This document shows, piece after piece, positions 50,450 to 58,794 of a stretch of 64,000 nt of DNA. Position 1 is the first letter of the stretch; each line of letters opens with the position of its first letter. Both the position numbers and the translations under genes were made by a program. A model generated the notes under the pieces. The model did not search any database and was not told the DNA's origin. It worked only from the letters and a program-made list of their open reading frames with translations. Origin of the DNA: Streptomyces flavofungini (GTDB lineage Bacteria; Actinomycetota; Actinomycetes; Streptomycetales; Streptomycetaceae); the NCBI RefSeq assembly GCF_030388665.1, contig NZ_CP128846.1, positions 62,001 through 126,000 of the forward strand. Direction: 5' to 3'.

Positions 50450-53038
50450 ATGCGAGACAACCAGGGCATGGGTGCGTTCGTCGCCAGGGACGAAGAGCTC
50501 CGCACCACACTCGCGGCCGTCGTGTCCAGGCGGGGTACGGCGATCGTCGGTCCACCGGGGGTCGGCAGGACGGCGTTGCTCTCCGCCGTCGCGCGGCGCC
50601 TTGCTACGTCACGGTTCGAGGTGGTGTGGACGGCCGCGACGCAGGCGAGCCGGCAGGTCCCCTTCGGGGCGTTCCGCTCCGTCCTCGGTGCCTGCGACCG
50701 CCTCGACGACCACCAGGCGTACGGCGCTCTCCACACCGAACTCTTCCGGCGGGCCGGGGCGCGGATACCGGTGCTCGTCATCGACGACGCGCACCGCCTG
50801 GACGACCGGGGCGCGGCGCTGGCGCTGGGGCTGGCCGCGGAGGGGGTGGTGCGGTTGCTGGTCGCCGCCCGGTCCCAGTCGCCCTGTGCGGCGGGCCCGC
50901 CGGTGTCGGACGCCGTGGTGGCGCTGTGGAAGGACAGCTATCTGGAGCGTCTGGACCTGGCGGCGTTCGGCCGCGTCGGCACCCAGCAGCTCATCCGCAG
51001 CCTGGCGGGCGGGCCCGTCGCACAGACCACCGTGGACCTGCTGCAGCGGTGGACCGGCGGGAACCCGCTGCTGCTCACCGAACTCGTCCGCCACGCCCGC
51101 GTCGCACGCCACCTCGTCGCCGAGGGCGGCCTGTGGCGGTGGCGCGGGCCGCTGACGGTGCCACCGCGCCTGGCCGAACTGTTCGACCACGAACTGAACC
51201 GCCTCTCCCCCGCCGACCACGACACGCTGGCGGCCGTCGCGCTCGGCGAGCCGCTGCCCCTGCACGCCCTGGAGAAGGTCGCCCCCGCCGGCCTCGCCGA
51301 GCGCCTGGAGGACCTGGAGTGCCAAGGGCTGCTCCGCACCGTCGACGGGCCGCAGCGCCAGCTCCTGGTCCGTCTGGGGCAGCCGATGCTGGGGGCCGCC
51401 GTACGGCGACGCCTGCCCCGGCTGCGGCGACGCCGACTGGCCGCCGCGCTGCTCGACGCGTACACAAGCCCGCCCGACCCGGTGACCCTGGCCCGCTGGC
51501 AGCTCGACGCCCACGGGCCCGTCGACGCCGGGCTCCTGGTCCGCGCGGCCGAGGCGGTCCGCGGGCACGACCCGCAGCTCGCCTGCCGCTTCGCCCGGCG
51601 CGCGCACGAGCAGTCCGGTACTGCCGCCGTCCCGCTGGCCCACGCCCTGGTCGAACTCGGCGACACCGCCGAGGCCCGTGCCGTACTGGAACGAGCGCAC
51701 GCCCAGGCCCGCACGCCCGGGGGCAGGCTCGGTGCCGCCATCGCGCTCGGCGCTCACCGGTGCTGGGCCGAACGGGATCCGGCGGCGGCCGACCTCCACC
51801 TCGCGCGGCTCCGCCCGGCCTCACCGTCGGCCACGGCCGCGGTCGACGGCATGCGCGCCCTCGTCCTGCTCTGCGCGGGACGCATCGACGGCGCTCTCGC
51901 CCTCGCCGAGCGGGTACTGCGCCACGACGCCCGTGGGCCGGGTCCCGGCTACGCCCGCCTTGCCCTGACCGTGGCCCTCGCGCTGACCGGACGTACGCTC
52001 GACGCCGTCACCCTCGCCGGGTCCACGGCCGCCGACCCGGCCAGCAGTCCCTGGGAGCGTGAATGGGCGGCCGCCGTCTGCGCCTTCACCGAGATCTGGC
52101 GGGCCACCGACATCCAGGCCCTCGTCGACGACCCGGTACGCGGGGGGACACCGGACGACCCGCACGCTCAGGTGGGCGGTGCTGTCGCGACGCTGCTCGG
52201 TGGCTGCATGCAGTGGGTGCTCGGCCGTCGGGCCGACGCGGTCGACCGGCTGCGTGAGGCGGTGGTCCACCAGCTGACCGGCAGGCGGCTGTTGCGGACC
52301 GAGGCGGTCTGCTGGCTCGTCGTGTGCCTGGCCGAAGAGCAGCGGCCGGAGGACGCCGAACGCGCGCTCGCGGCCTGCCCGCCGGACGCGGTCTCGCTCA
52401 TGCCCGGGCGGTGGCAGTGGGCCCATGCCGCCGTGGCCGTCGCGCGCGGCGACACGACGGCCGCGACCGGGCACATGCGCGCGGCCATCGAGGCCGCGCG
52501 GGCCGCCGGATGCTGGGCGGTGGAGGTGGAGTACCTCGTCTACACGGCCTGGTCGACGCCCGCCCGGCCGCCCGCCGACGTCGTCGACCGGCTCACCGTC
52601 GCCGTCCGGCACGTCGACGCGCCGCGGCTCGTCGCCGGGGCCGAGGCCGTCCTCGCGCTGTCCCGCGGCATCGGCACCGAGCTCCTCGACCACGCCACCC
52701 GCCTCGACTCCCTCGGCATGCACGCGCCCGCGTGGCGGCTGGCCGAGCACGCCGCGACCGCGCTGCCCGCCCAGGGCCGCCGGCACGGCGACGCGGTCGT
52801 CCTGGCCAGCCGGTTGCGCCACCGCCTCGGCCTCACCCCGGCGCGGCCGTCTGCCGAAGCGCTCACCCTGCGCGAGGTGGAGATCGCGTCGCTGGCCGCC
52901 GCGGGACTGCCCGACCGCATGATCTCCCAGCGCCTGGGCGTGTCCGTCCGCACCATCGAGAGCCACCTCACCCGCATCTACCGCAAACTCGGCGTCCACT
53001 CCCGCAAGGAGCTACCGCCTGCCCTCCACCGCACCTGA
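50450..53038 (+). CDS. LuxR-family ATPase regulator (LAL-type)
   Basis: 862 residues from the ATG at 50450 after GGGGGAG. The N-terminal P-loop is AIVGPPGVGRTALLSAVA, with Arg in place of the usual Lys before Thr; Walker B is VLVIDDAHRLDD. A long central helical region (residues ~280-790) resembles TPR arrays of LAL regulators. The C-terminal LuxR helix-turn-helix is SLAAAGLPDRMISQRLGVSV, ending RIYRKLGVHS. It converges on the ABC exporter gene with a 27-base overlap and is the likely regulator of the peptide locus. Confidence 0.87.
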   Translation: MRDNQGMGAFVARDEELRTTLAAVVSRRGTAIVGPPGVGRTALLSAVARRLATSRFEVVWTAATQASRQVPFGAFRSVLGACDRLDDHQAYGALHTELFRRAGARIPVLVIDDAHRLDDRGAALALGLAAEGVVRLLVAARSQSPCAAGPPVSDAVVALWKDSYLERLDLAAFGRVGTQQLIRSLAGGPVAQTTVDLLQRWTGGNPLLLTELVRHARVARHLVAEGGLWRWRGPLTVPPRLAELFDHELNRLSPADHDTLAAVALGEPLPLHALEKVAPAGLAERLEDLECQGLLRTVDGPQRQLLVRLGQPMLGAAVRRRLPRLRRRRLAAALLDAYTSPPDPVTLARWQLDAHGPVDAGLLVRAAEAVRGHDPQLACRFARRAHEQSGTAAVPLAHALVELGDTAEARAVLERAHAQARTPGGRLGAAIALGAHRCWAERDPAAADLHLARLRPASPSATAAVDGMRALVLLCAGRIDGALALAERVLRHDARGPGPGYARLALTVALALTGRTLDAVTLAGSTAADPASSPWEREWAAAVCAFTEIWRATDIQALVDDPVRGGTPDDPHAQVGGAVATLLGGCMQWVLGRRADAVDRLREAVVHQLTGRRLLRTEAVCWLVVCLAEEQRPEDAERALAACPPDAVSLMPGRWQWAHAAVAVARGDTTAATGHMRAAIEAARAAGCWAVEVEYLVYTAWSTPARPPADVVDRLTVAVRHVDAPRLVAGAEAVLALSRGIGTELLDHATRLDSLGMHAPAWRLAEHAATALPAQGRRHGDAVVLASRLRHRLGLTPARPSAEALTLREVEIASLAAAGLPDRMISQRLGVSVRTIESHLTRIYRKLGVHSRKELPPALHRT

Positions 53039-55324
53039 GGCGCGTGCCGCCGGCGCGGGGACGGGGGCGGGGGTGCACGTCGGGTTGGGGGTGCACGTCG
53101 GGTTGGGGGCGGGAGTGGTGGAGCCGACCTTGTCGGGTGTCGGGGCTGTGTCGGTCCGGCCCGGGTCGGGCGCCGGGGCCTCCTCGGTCTGAGCGGGGTC
53201 GGGCGCCGGGGCCTCCTCGATCAGGACCGCATCAGACGCCACGGCCTCCTCGGTCAGGACCGCATCAGACGTCGGGACCGCCGCGGCCAGGACCGTCGGG
53301 ACCGGGTCAGGCGTCGGGGCTGTCTCAGCCAGGACCGTCGGTGCCGGGGCGGACCCGGCCGGGGCGGTCTCCGCGTACGCGGCCGCGTGCAGCGCGTACA
53401 TGCTCGCGTACCGCCCCCGCCGCGCCAGCAGTTCCGTGTGCGTGCCCAGTTCCGTGACCCGGCCGCGGTCCAGGACGACGATGAGGTCGGCCTGGCGGAC
53501 GGTGCTGAAGCGGTGTGACACGACGACGGTGATGGTGTCCGGGTGGGCGCGATCGGTGCCGTCGGCGTTGCCGGGGCCGTCCGGGCGGTCGGGGCGCAGG
53601 TAGTGGCGCAGGAGTTCGGCCTCGCTGTCGGGGTCCAGGCTGGCGGTCGGCTCGTCGAGGAGGACGAGGAGGGGGTGGGTGCGCATCCGGGCGCGGGCGA
53701 GGGCGAGTTTCTGCCACTGGCCCGCCGAGAGGTCGGTGCCGTCGGGGTAGGTGCGGCCGAGTTGGGTGTCGAGGTCGGCGTCGAGTCCGGCCACGACATC
53801 GCCCGCGCCCGCCTTGTCGAGGGCTGCCCGGACCGCGTCGCGGTCCTCCAGGGCGTTCAGGTCGCCGAGGCCCACCGATTCGCAGACGGGCAGCTCGAAA
53901 CGGCAGAAGTCCTGGAAGCAGGCCGTCACCCCGGCCCGCCACACCTGCGGCGACACCTCGCTGAGGTCGCGGCCGCCGAAGGTGACGCGCCCGCCGCCCA
54001 GCGGTTGCAGCCCGGCGAGGAGCGCGACGAGGGTGGACTTGCCCGCGCCGTTGTCGCCCACCACGGCCACGGTGGCGCCCGCAGGAAGGCGCAGGTCGAC
54101 GGGTCCGAGGGCCGGTTCCGTACGGCCCGGGTAGGTGAACGACACGCCGTCGAGGACGAGGTCGCCCCGGGGCGGCAGGGCACGGCCCTCGCCGGTGGGG
54201 ACGTCGCCCTGCGGGTGGTCGACCAAGCGCAGGTACTGCTCGACGGTGTCCAGTGCGCGGCGCAGCCAGCCCAGGAGCCAGCCGAGGCCGGTGGTCGCGC
54301 CGACGAGCCGGGTGCTGAGCAGCAGGACCAGGACCGCCTGGCCCGCGGAGCCGCTGCCGTCGATCACGGACCGGGAGATGAGGTAGAGGCCGCCGATCAG
54401 CGCGCCGCTGAAGAACAGCCAGCCGCCCGCCACGGCCCACGCGCCCTTGGCCCGAGCCGCCTCGCGCGGGGTGCTCGCCTCGAGGAAGGCCGCCCGGTGG
54501 CGCGCCGACAACTCCCCGGACAGCCGGTACAGCCGCACCTCTCGGGCCGGGACCGGATCGGTGGCCAGGGAGAACAGGGCCATGCGATGGCGGTCGGCCG
54601 CCGCGCCCGCCCGTTCCGCCTCGGCGACCAGACGCGCCTGCCATCGGTTGGCGGACGCCAACGGCACGATGGCGAGCGGCAGGAGCGCGAGCAGCGGGTC
54701 GGCGAACGCGAGCAGGACGAGGGCGCCGACGCACCGGGCCACCAGGTTGGCGTTCTCCACCAGGGCCGCGAACCCGGTGCCGAATTCGCCGCGGCGCCGG
54801 CGTACGACCTCGGCGGTGTCCAGGAAGTCCGGGTCCTGGTAGTGCCCGATGTGCGCGGGCGACGAGCACAGGTTCATCAGGCGGCGGTCGAACTCGAGCC
54901 CGATGCGGTGCTGGAGCACGAGTCGTACGTCCGTGGCGATGGCCGCCGCCTGGTGCACGAACACCGTGACCACGAGCAGGAGCAGTCCACCGCGCACGAT
55001 CTGCGCGCGGTCGTCGCCGCCGGTCCCGTCGACCATCCACTGCAGGCCGACGGCCTGGAGCGCCGCGACGACGTTGAGGAGCGGCGACAGGATCAGGACG
55101 AGGAGGGCGCGACGGGGGTCGACGTGGAGGGCTGTGCCGACGAGCAGCCGGATCCCGGCGAGCCACCTGCGGCCCCGGCTCCGGCGCCCCGGCCCGCCCT
55201 TCCCCGACTTTGCGGCCTTGCCCGCGTTCCCCGGACTCCCCGCGTTCCCCGAACTCTCCGGGCTCACCGGGCTCCCGGGCTTCCCCGGCTTCCTTGTCTG
55301 CGGGCCGCGTCGGCTGTCAGCCAC
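53012..55324 (-). CDS. ABC transporter permease/ATPase (exporter half 2)
   Basis: 770 residues from a GTG at 55324 with AGGGGAG upstream, overlapping the stop of the previous ABC gene by eight bases. A disordered N-terminus (residues 1-~50) precedes a six-helix membrane region (ALLVLILSPLLNVVAALQAV onward). The ATPase shows Walker A GDNGAGKST, signature LSAGQ, Walker B LVLLDEPTASLD and H-loop VVSHRFSTV. The last ~115 residues are acidic Pro/Thr-rich repeats (APAPDPAQTEE, PNPTCTPNPTCTP). Likely half of a heterodimeric exporter with the next gene. Confidence 0.88.
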   Translation of the reverse strand: MADSRRGPQTRKPGKPGSPVSPESSGNAGSPGNAGKAAKSGKGGPGRRSRGRRWLAGIRLLVGTALHVDPRRALLVLILSPLLNVVAALQAVGLQWMVDGTGGDDRAQIVRGGLLLLVVTVFVHQAAAIATDVRLVLQHRIGLEFDRRLMNLCSSPAHIGHYQDPDFLDTAEVVRRRRGEFGTGFAALVENANLVARCVGALVLLAFADPLLALLPLAIVPLASANRWQARLVAEAERAGAAADRHRMALFSLATDPVPAREVRLYRLSGELSARHRAAFLEASTPREAARAKGAWAVAGGWLFFSGALIGGLYLISRSVIDGSGSAGQAVLVLLLSTRLVGATTGLGWLLGWLRRALDTVEQYLRLVDHPQGDVPTGEGRALPPRGDLVLDGVSFTYPGRTEPALGPVDLRLPAGATVAVVGDNGAGKSTLVALLAGLQPLGGGRVTFGGRDLSEVSPQVWRAGVTACFQDFCRFELPVCESVGLGDLNALEDRDAVRAALDKAGAGDVVAGLDADLDTQLGRTYPDGTDLSAGQWQKLALARARMRTHPLLVLLDEPTASLDPDSEAELLRHYLRPDRPDGPGNADGTDRAHPDTITVVVSHRFSTVRQADLIVVLDRGRVTELGTHTELLARRGRYASMYALHAAAYAETAPAGSAPAPTVLAETAPTPDPVPTVLAAAVPTSDAVLTEEAVASDAVLIEEAPAPDPAQTEEAPAPDPGRTDTAPTPDKVGSTTPAPNPTCTPNPTCTPAPVPAPAARASGAVEGRR

Positions 55325-57254
55325 GGTGACTCCCCTGGCGTACGTCGAAGGGTTCGGACTGCACACGGAACATCCGCGCGTACCGCCCCTGGGAGGCGAT
55401 GAGTTCGTCGTGGGTGCCGTACTCGCTGATCCGGCCGCCGTCCACGACGGCGATCCGGTCGGCGAGCCGGACGGTGGCGAAGCGGTGGGAGACCAGGATC
55501 GTGGTGAGTCCGGCGGTGATCTCCAGGAAGCGGGCGTACAGCTCGTGCTCGGCCTCGATGTCGAGATGGGCGGTGGGCTCGTCCAGGACGAGCACGCGGG
55601 CGCCGTGCCGCACGGCGTACAGGGCACGGCTCAGCGCGAGCCGCTGCCACTGTCCGCCCGACAGCTCCGTGCCGTCGGTGTAGGCACCGCTCAGGAGGGT
55701 GTCCCAGCCGCTCGGCAGTTCCTCCGCGACGCCGTGGAAGCCGCCGAGGCGGGTGGCGGCCACGAGGTGCTCGTCGGCGGCGGCGTCCGCTTCGGCAGCC
55801 GCTTCGATGTGGCCGAACGCCACGTTGTCCCGTACGGAGAAGGGGTAGCGGACGAAGTCCTGGAACACGACGGCGACTTGGCGCCGCCAGGCCGCCGGGT
55901 CGAAGTCGCCGAGGTCCTGGCCGTCGACGGTGATGCGGCCCCGGTCGGGGACGTAGAGGCCGGCGAGGAGCTTGGTGAGGGTGCTCTTGCCCGCGCCGTT
56001 GTCGCCGAGGATCGCCAGCGAGGAGCCCGCGGGGATGGTGAGGTCCAGGCCGTCGAGCACGCGGGAGGTGGCAGCGGGGTAGGTGAAGCAGACCTGGTGG
56101 AAGCGGATCTCCCGGGCGGGCAGTGCCGCCGTCGCGGTACGGGTCCCGGGCGCGGCCCTGGAGTCCAGTTCACCGACCGCGAGTGCCGCGGGCACGGCGG
56201 CGCTCGCCGTGTGCAGGGTCCACTGCAGGTCGCCGCTGAAGCCGAGGGCGAACAGGCCGAGCAGCGCCTGCAGGGCGACCGTCAACTCCCTGACCGACAG
56301 CGCGCCGTCGGCCGCCGAGAACGCGAGGGTGAGGACGACGGCGAGGTGCGCCGCGAGGAGGAAGGCGATCGCCAGGGCGTGCCGTCGCGGGCTGACCCGC
56401 GCGCGGCGCATGTGGACCATGCCGTCCCACCAGGCCGTGCTGAAGCGTTCGACGAGCCAGGAGCGCATCCCGAAGAGCCGCACCTCCTTCGCCGCGGGCG
56501 CGGTCGTGGCGAGTTCACGCAGGTAGGCGGCGCGCCGCAGTTGCGCGGTGTTGCCCGCGTGGGCGGACACCGAGCGGCCGATCTCCTTCTCCTGCCAGCG
56601 GCCGGTGATCACCCAGGCCGTGCCGAGGACCAGCGGCATCCACCACTGCCCGAACCAGCCAAGGAGGACGGCGGACACCAGTCCGGTCAGGCGCAACGGG
56701 ACGAGCCCGGCCAGGGCGGTGACGGCTTGGCCGGGCGGGTGCGCGCCGAGGCCGACGGCGCGGGCGCGCTCGATGCGGTCGGCGACGTCGGAGTCGTCCA
56801 AGTGGTCGATGTGCGCGGGGCGCAGGGCACCGTCGACGGTCTGCTGGGCGGTCGCGGCGTCGAGGGCGGTGCCGAGGCGGGAGGCGACCATGGTGCGGAT
56901 CGGGTCGAGGACCACGTCGAGGACCAGGACGAGGCCGAGCAGCGCGAGCCCCACCGTCATGCTGTCCAGCGACTTCGGGGTGCTGGTGAGGGCGGCCACG
57001 AGGTGTCCGGTGGCGAGGGGCAGCAGGGCGCTGCCCGCTGCCTGCGCGAGGATCAGCAGGGCGAGGGCGAGGGTCAGGCCGCGGGCGACGCGCGGCAGTT
57101 GGCGTATCAGCGCCCACACGGCGCTTCGCGCCCGGTCCGCGCCGGTCGTTCCGTTCTTCCCGGGCGCCTTGCTCGCCCCGTCCGTCCTCACCGCGCCGAC
57201 CGGGCCGGGCTTCTCGGCCTTCGCGTCCGCGCTGGCGCCGCTCGTGGCTGTCAT
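55317..57254 (-). CDS. ABC transporter permease/ATPase (exporter half 1)
   Basis: 645 residues from the ATG at 57254 (GGAGGGGA ten bases upstream). Five or six membrane helices (LTLALALLILAQAAGSALLP, GLVSAVLLGWFGQWWMPLVL) are followed by Walker A GDNGAGKST, signature LSGGQ and Walker B VLVLDEPTAHLD. It has no N-terminal peptidase (C39) domain, so it does not cleave a leader. It pairs with the next gene by overlap and probably exports one product. A 10-codon ORF and hairpin precede it. Confidence 0.88.
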   Translation of the reverse strand: MTATSGASADAKAEKPGPVGAVRTDGASKAPGKNGTTGADRARSAVWALIRQLPRVARGLTLALALLILAQAAGSALLPLATGHLVAALTSTPKSLDSMTVGLALLGLVLVLDVVLDPIRTMVASRLGTALDAATAQQTVDGALRPAHIDHLDDSDVADRIERARAVGLGAHPPGQAVTALAGLVPLRLTGLVSAVLLGWFGQWWMPLVLGTAWVITGRWQEKEIGRSVSAHAGNTAQLRRAAYLRELATTAPAAKEVRLFGMRSWLVERFSTAWWDGMVHMRRARVSPRRHALAIAFLLAAHLAVVLTLAFSAADGALSVRELTVALQALLGLFALGFSGDLQWTLHTASAAVPAALAVGELDSRAAPGTRTATAALPAREIRFHQVCFTYPAATSRVLDGLDLTIPAGSSLAILGDNGAGKSTLTKLLAGLYVPDRGRITVDGQDLGDFDPAAWRRQVAVVFQDFVRYPFSVRDNVAFGHIEAAAEADAAADEHLVAATRLGGFHGVAEELPSGWDTLLSGAYTDGTELSGGQWQRLALSRALYAVRHGARVLVLDEPTAHLDIEAEHELYARFLEITAGLTTILVSHRFATVRLADRIAVVDGGRISEYGTHDELIASQGRYARMFRVQSEPFDVRQGSHRG

Positions 57255-57308
57255 GGGTCTGTTCCCCTCCGCCGGTTCGAACCCGTCGGCCGTCGTGGCC
57301 AAATGGGT

Positions 57309-57342
57309 GCGGTGGCCGCTCCGGCTCGGAAGCGGCCACCGC
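57309..57342 (-). terminator. 12-bp perfect hairpin between tiny ORF and ABC gene
   Basis: Arms 57309-57320 and 57331-57342 (GCGGTGGCCGCT with AGCGGCCACCGC) with a 10-base loop. On the minus strand it lies 15 bases after the tiny ORF stop and 55 bases before the ABC start. It has no U-tract, so it may be an attenuator or mRNA-stability element. Confidence 0.7.
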
Positions 57343-57357
57343 ATGCATGCGTCACCG

Positions 57358-57390
57358 TCAGTCGCCGACGGTCGGGGGCGGATACATCAT
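57358..57390 (-). CDS. 10-codon ORF, MMYPPPTVGD
   Basis: ATG at 57390, TGA at 57358-57360. AGGAGGTGA (57397-57405) with a seven-base gap is an almost perfect Shine-Dalgarno. The peptide has a Tyr followed by three prolines, a known ribosome-stalling sequence in other bacteria. It lies directly upstream of two ABC exporter genes and opposite a radical SAM gene. It may be a tiny RiPP precursor or an attenuating leader peptide. Neither is proven. Confidence 0.65.
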   Translation of the reverse strand: MMYPPPTVGD

Positions 57391-57469
57391 GGTGTTTCAC
57401 CTCCTCTCCGTCTCGGGTGCACTGCGTTGCCGGAAAGGAACGCTAATCGGCCGGGCAGCCCCGCAGATC

Positions 57470-57483
57470 CGTACTCGGGTACG
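57470..57483. promoter_or_regulatory. CGTAC-N4-GTACG site 1
   Basis: CGTACTCGGGTACG, between the tiny ORF and the radical SAM gene, about 80 bases upstream of the tiny ORF start. Spacer TCGG. A related palindrome precedes the radical SAM and protease genes. Confidence 0.55.
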
Positions 57484-57564
57484 CAAAGGGGCAAGGCGAC
57501 TACGCAAGGGTCCGGGCCGTTTCCCTTACGTACGGAACGCCTGCGTAGGGGCGGGCGGTGATTG

Positions 57565-57578
57565 CGTACCGCGGTACG
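57565..57578. promoter_or_regulatory. CGTAC-N4-GTACG site 2 (perfect palindrome)
   Basis: CGTACCGCGGTACG, a perfect 14-bp palindrome ~90 bases upstream of the radical SAM start. The same 14 bases recur at 59887-59900. Confidence 0.65.
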
Positions 57579-57653
57579 GACGACGGGTTTCGGCCGGGGT
57601 TCCTAGGGTGCGAAGCCGGAATGCACGCCCGCCCTCTGCCTGGAGAAACGTCC

Positions 57654-58706
57654 ATGGAAAAGTCGCTCAGGAACCCCAACGCCGTGATCTGGGACGTCAC
57701 TTTCGCGTGCCCTCTGCGCTGCGTTCACTGCTATACGGAATCGGGGCGGCGGCCCGCGAAGAACCTCACGTACGAGGAAATGGTCCGCGTCGCGGACGCG
57801 ATCATCTCGATGCGGCCGAAGATGATTACGCTGTGCGGCGGCGAACCGCTGACGATCAAACGGATCGTCGATCTGGCGCGGCATTTCGACGACGCGGGAG
57901 TGCGGGTCTTCCTGTACACCAGCGGGTGGGCCCTGCCCGCCTCGACGGTCGAGGCGCTCGCCGATGTGGTGACGAAGATCGTGGTGAGTCTGGACGGTGC
58001 GAGCGCGAAGTCCCATGACCGGATCCGTGGCCGCGCCGGATCGTTCACGCGGGCGACGGCCGGGCTCGCGCGGATCGACGCGGAGGTCGCCCGGCGCCGG
58101 GCGGAGGGGCTGCGGGCGCCGCGCTTCGGCATCGACTACGTCGTGATCCGGAGCAACTTCGACGAGTTGGAGGAGATGTGCGCGCGGGTGGCGCCCCGCT
58201 TCCCGAACCTGGAGACGCTGTACTTCGGCGCGGTGGTGCCCACAGGCCTGGCGAGCCGGCCGTCGTTCGTCGAGCACGAGCTGCTCAGCGACGACCAGGT
58301 CGCCGAGTTGATCGCGCCGCACACCCTGGAGCGGTTGCGCGCGGCCGCGCCCGCGTCCGTCACGGTGGAGACCACGGAGAACTTCGAGGTCCAGATGAAC
58401 CCGGCGTTCCTGGCGCGCACCCCGAGCTTCCGCCCCATGGAGATCGAGCCGGACGGCGAGGTGCGCGCGATGCCCATCTACGAGGGCACCGTGGGCAGTC
58501 TGCTCACCGAGGACCCGCAGGTGCTGTGGCGGCGGTCGTACGAGCGCTGGGACGATCCGTTCGTCGTGGAGACCCTCAACAGCGTCCACAGCCGGGCGGA
58601 CTGGGCGGAGGCGGTGCGGCGCATCGACGCGCGGTTCGCGTCGGACGAGGACCGGACGCGGATCGCGGCGCGGCCGGTCCATGTGCCGCTGGGCCTGGCG
58701 CGCTGA
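57654..58706 (+). CDS. Radical SAM enzyme without C-terminal cluster cysteines
   Basis: 350 residues from the ATG at 57654 after GGAG. The [4Fe-4S] motif C-x3-C-x2-C is at residues 19-26 (FACPLRCVHC). The GGEP motif (TLCGGEPL) follows. The C-terminal half resembles the SPASM/twitch region of peptide-modifying enzymes (PMEIEPDGEVRAMPIYEGTV) but contains no cysteines, so no auxiliary clusters are expected. Divergent from the tiny ORF and ABC genes. It could act on the 10-residue peptide. That is inference. Confidence 0.85.
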   Translation: MEKSLRNPNAVIWDVTFACPLRCVHCYTESGRRPAKNLTYEEMVRVADAIISMRPKMITLCGGEPLTIKRIVDLARHFDDAGVRVFLYTSGWALPASTVEALADVVTKIVVSLDGASAKSHDRIRGRAGSFTRATAGLARIDAEVARRRAEGLRAPRFGIDYVVIRSNFDELEEMCARVAPRFPNLETLYFGAVVPTGLASRPSFVEHELLSDDQVAELIAPHTLERLRAAAPASVTVETTENFEVQMNPAFLARTPSFRPMEIEPDGEVRAMPIYEGTVGSLLTEDPQVLWRRSYERWDDPFVVETLNSVHSRADWAEAVRRIDARFASDEDRTRIAARPVHVPLGLAR

Positions 58707-58709
58707 CGT

Positions 58710-58739
58710 CCCCGGCGGCAACCGCTGTTGCCGCCGGGG
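58710..58739. terminator. 12-bp hairpin between convergent genes
   Basis: Arms CCCCGGCGGCAA and TTGCCGCCGGGG, perfect, six-base loop, directly after the radical SAM stop. Confidence 0.8.
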
Positions 58740-58794
58740 GTCAGTGCGACGCGCGCCCCCTGTCGTGGGGGCGGTGCGTGCTCTCGTACGCGGG

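Noticed and set aside
57309..57342. Rho-independent terminator that ends a tiny-ORF transcript completely
   Set aside because: No U-tract follows and the ABC start is 55 bases later without its own clear promoter, so readthrough or attenuation is more likely.
57358..57390. Lasso peptide precursor
   Set aside because: The YPPP and GD positions resemble lasso leaders, but no B protease, cyclase or core follows, and the ORF stops after ten codons.
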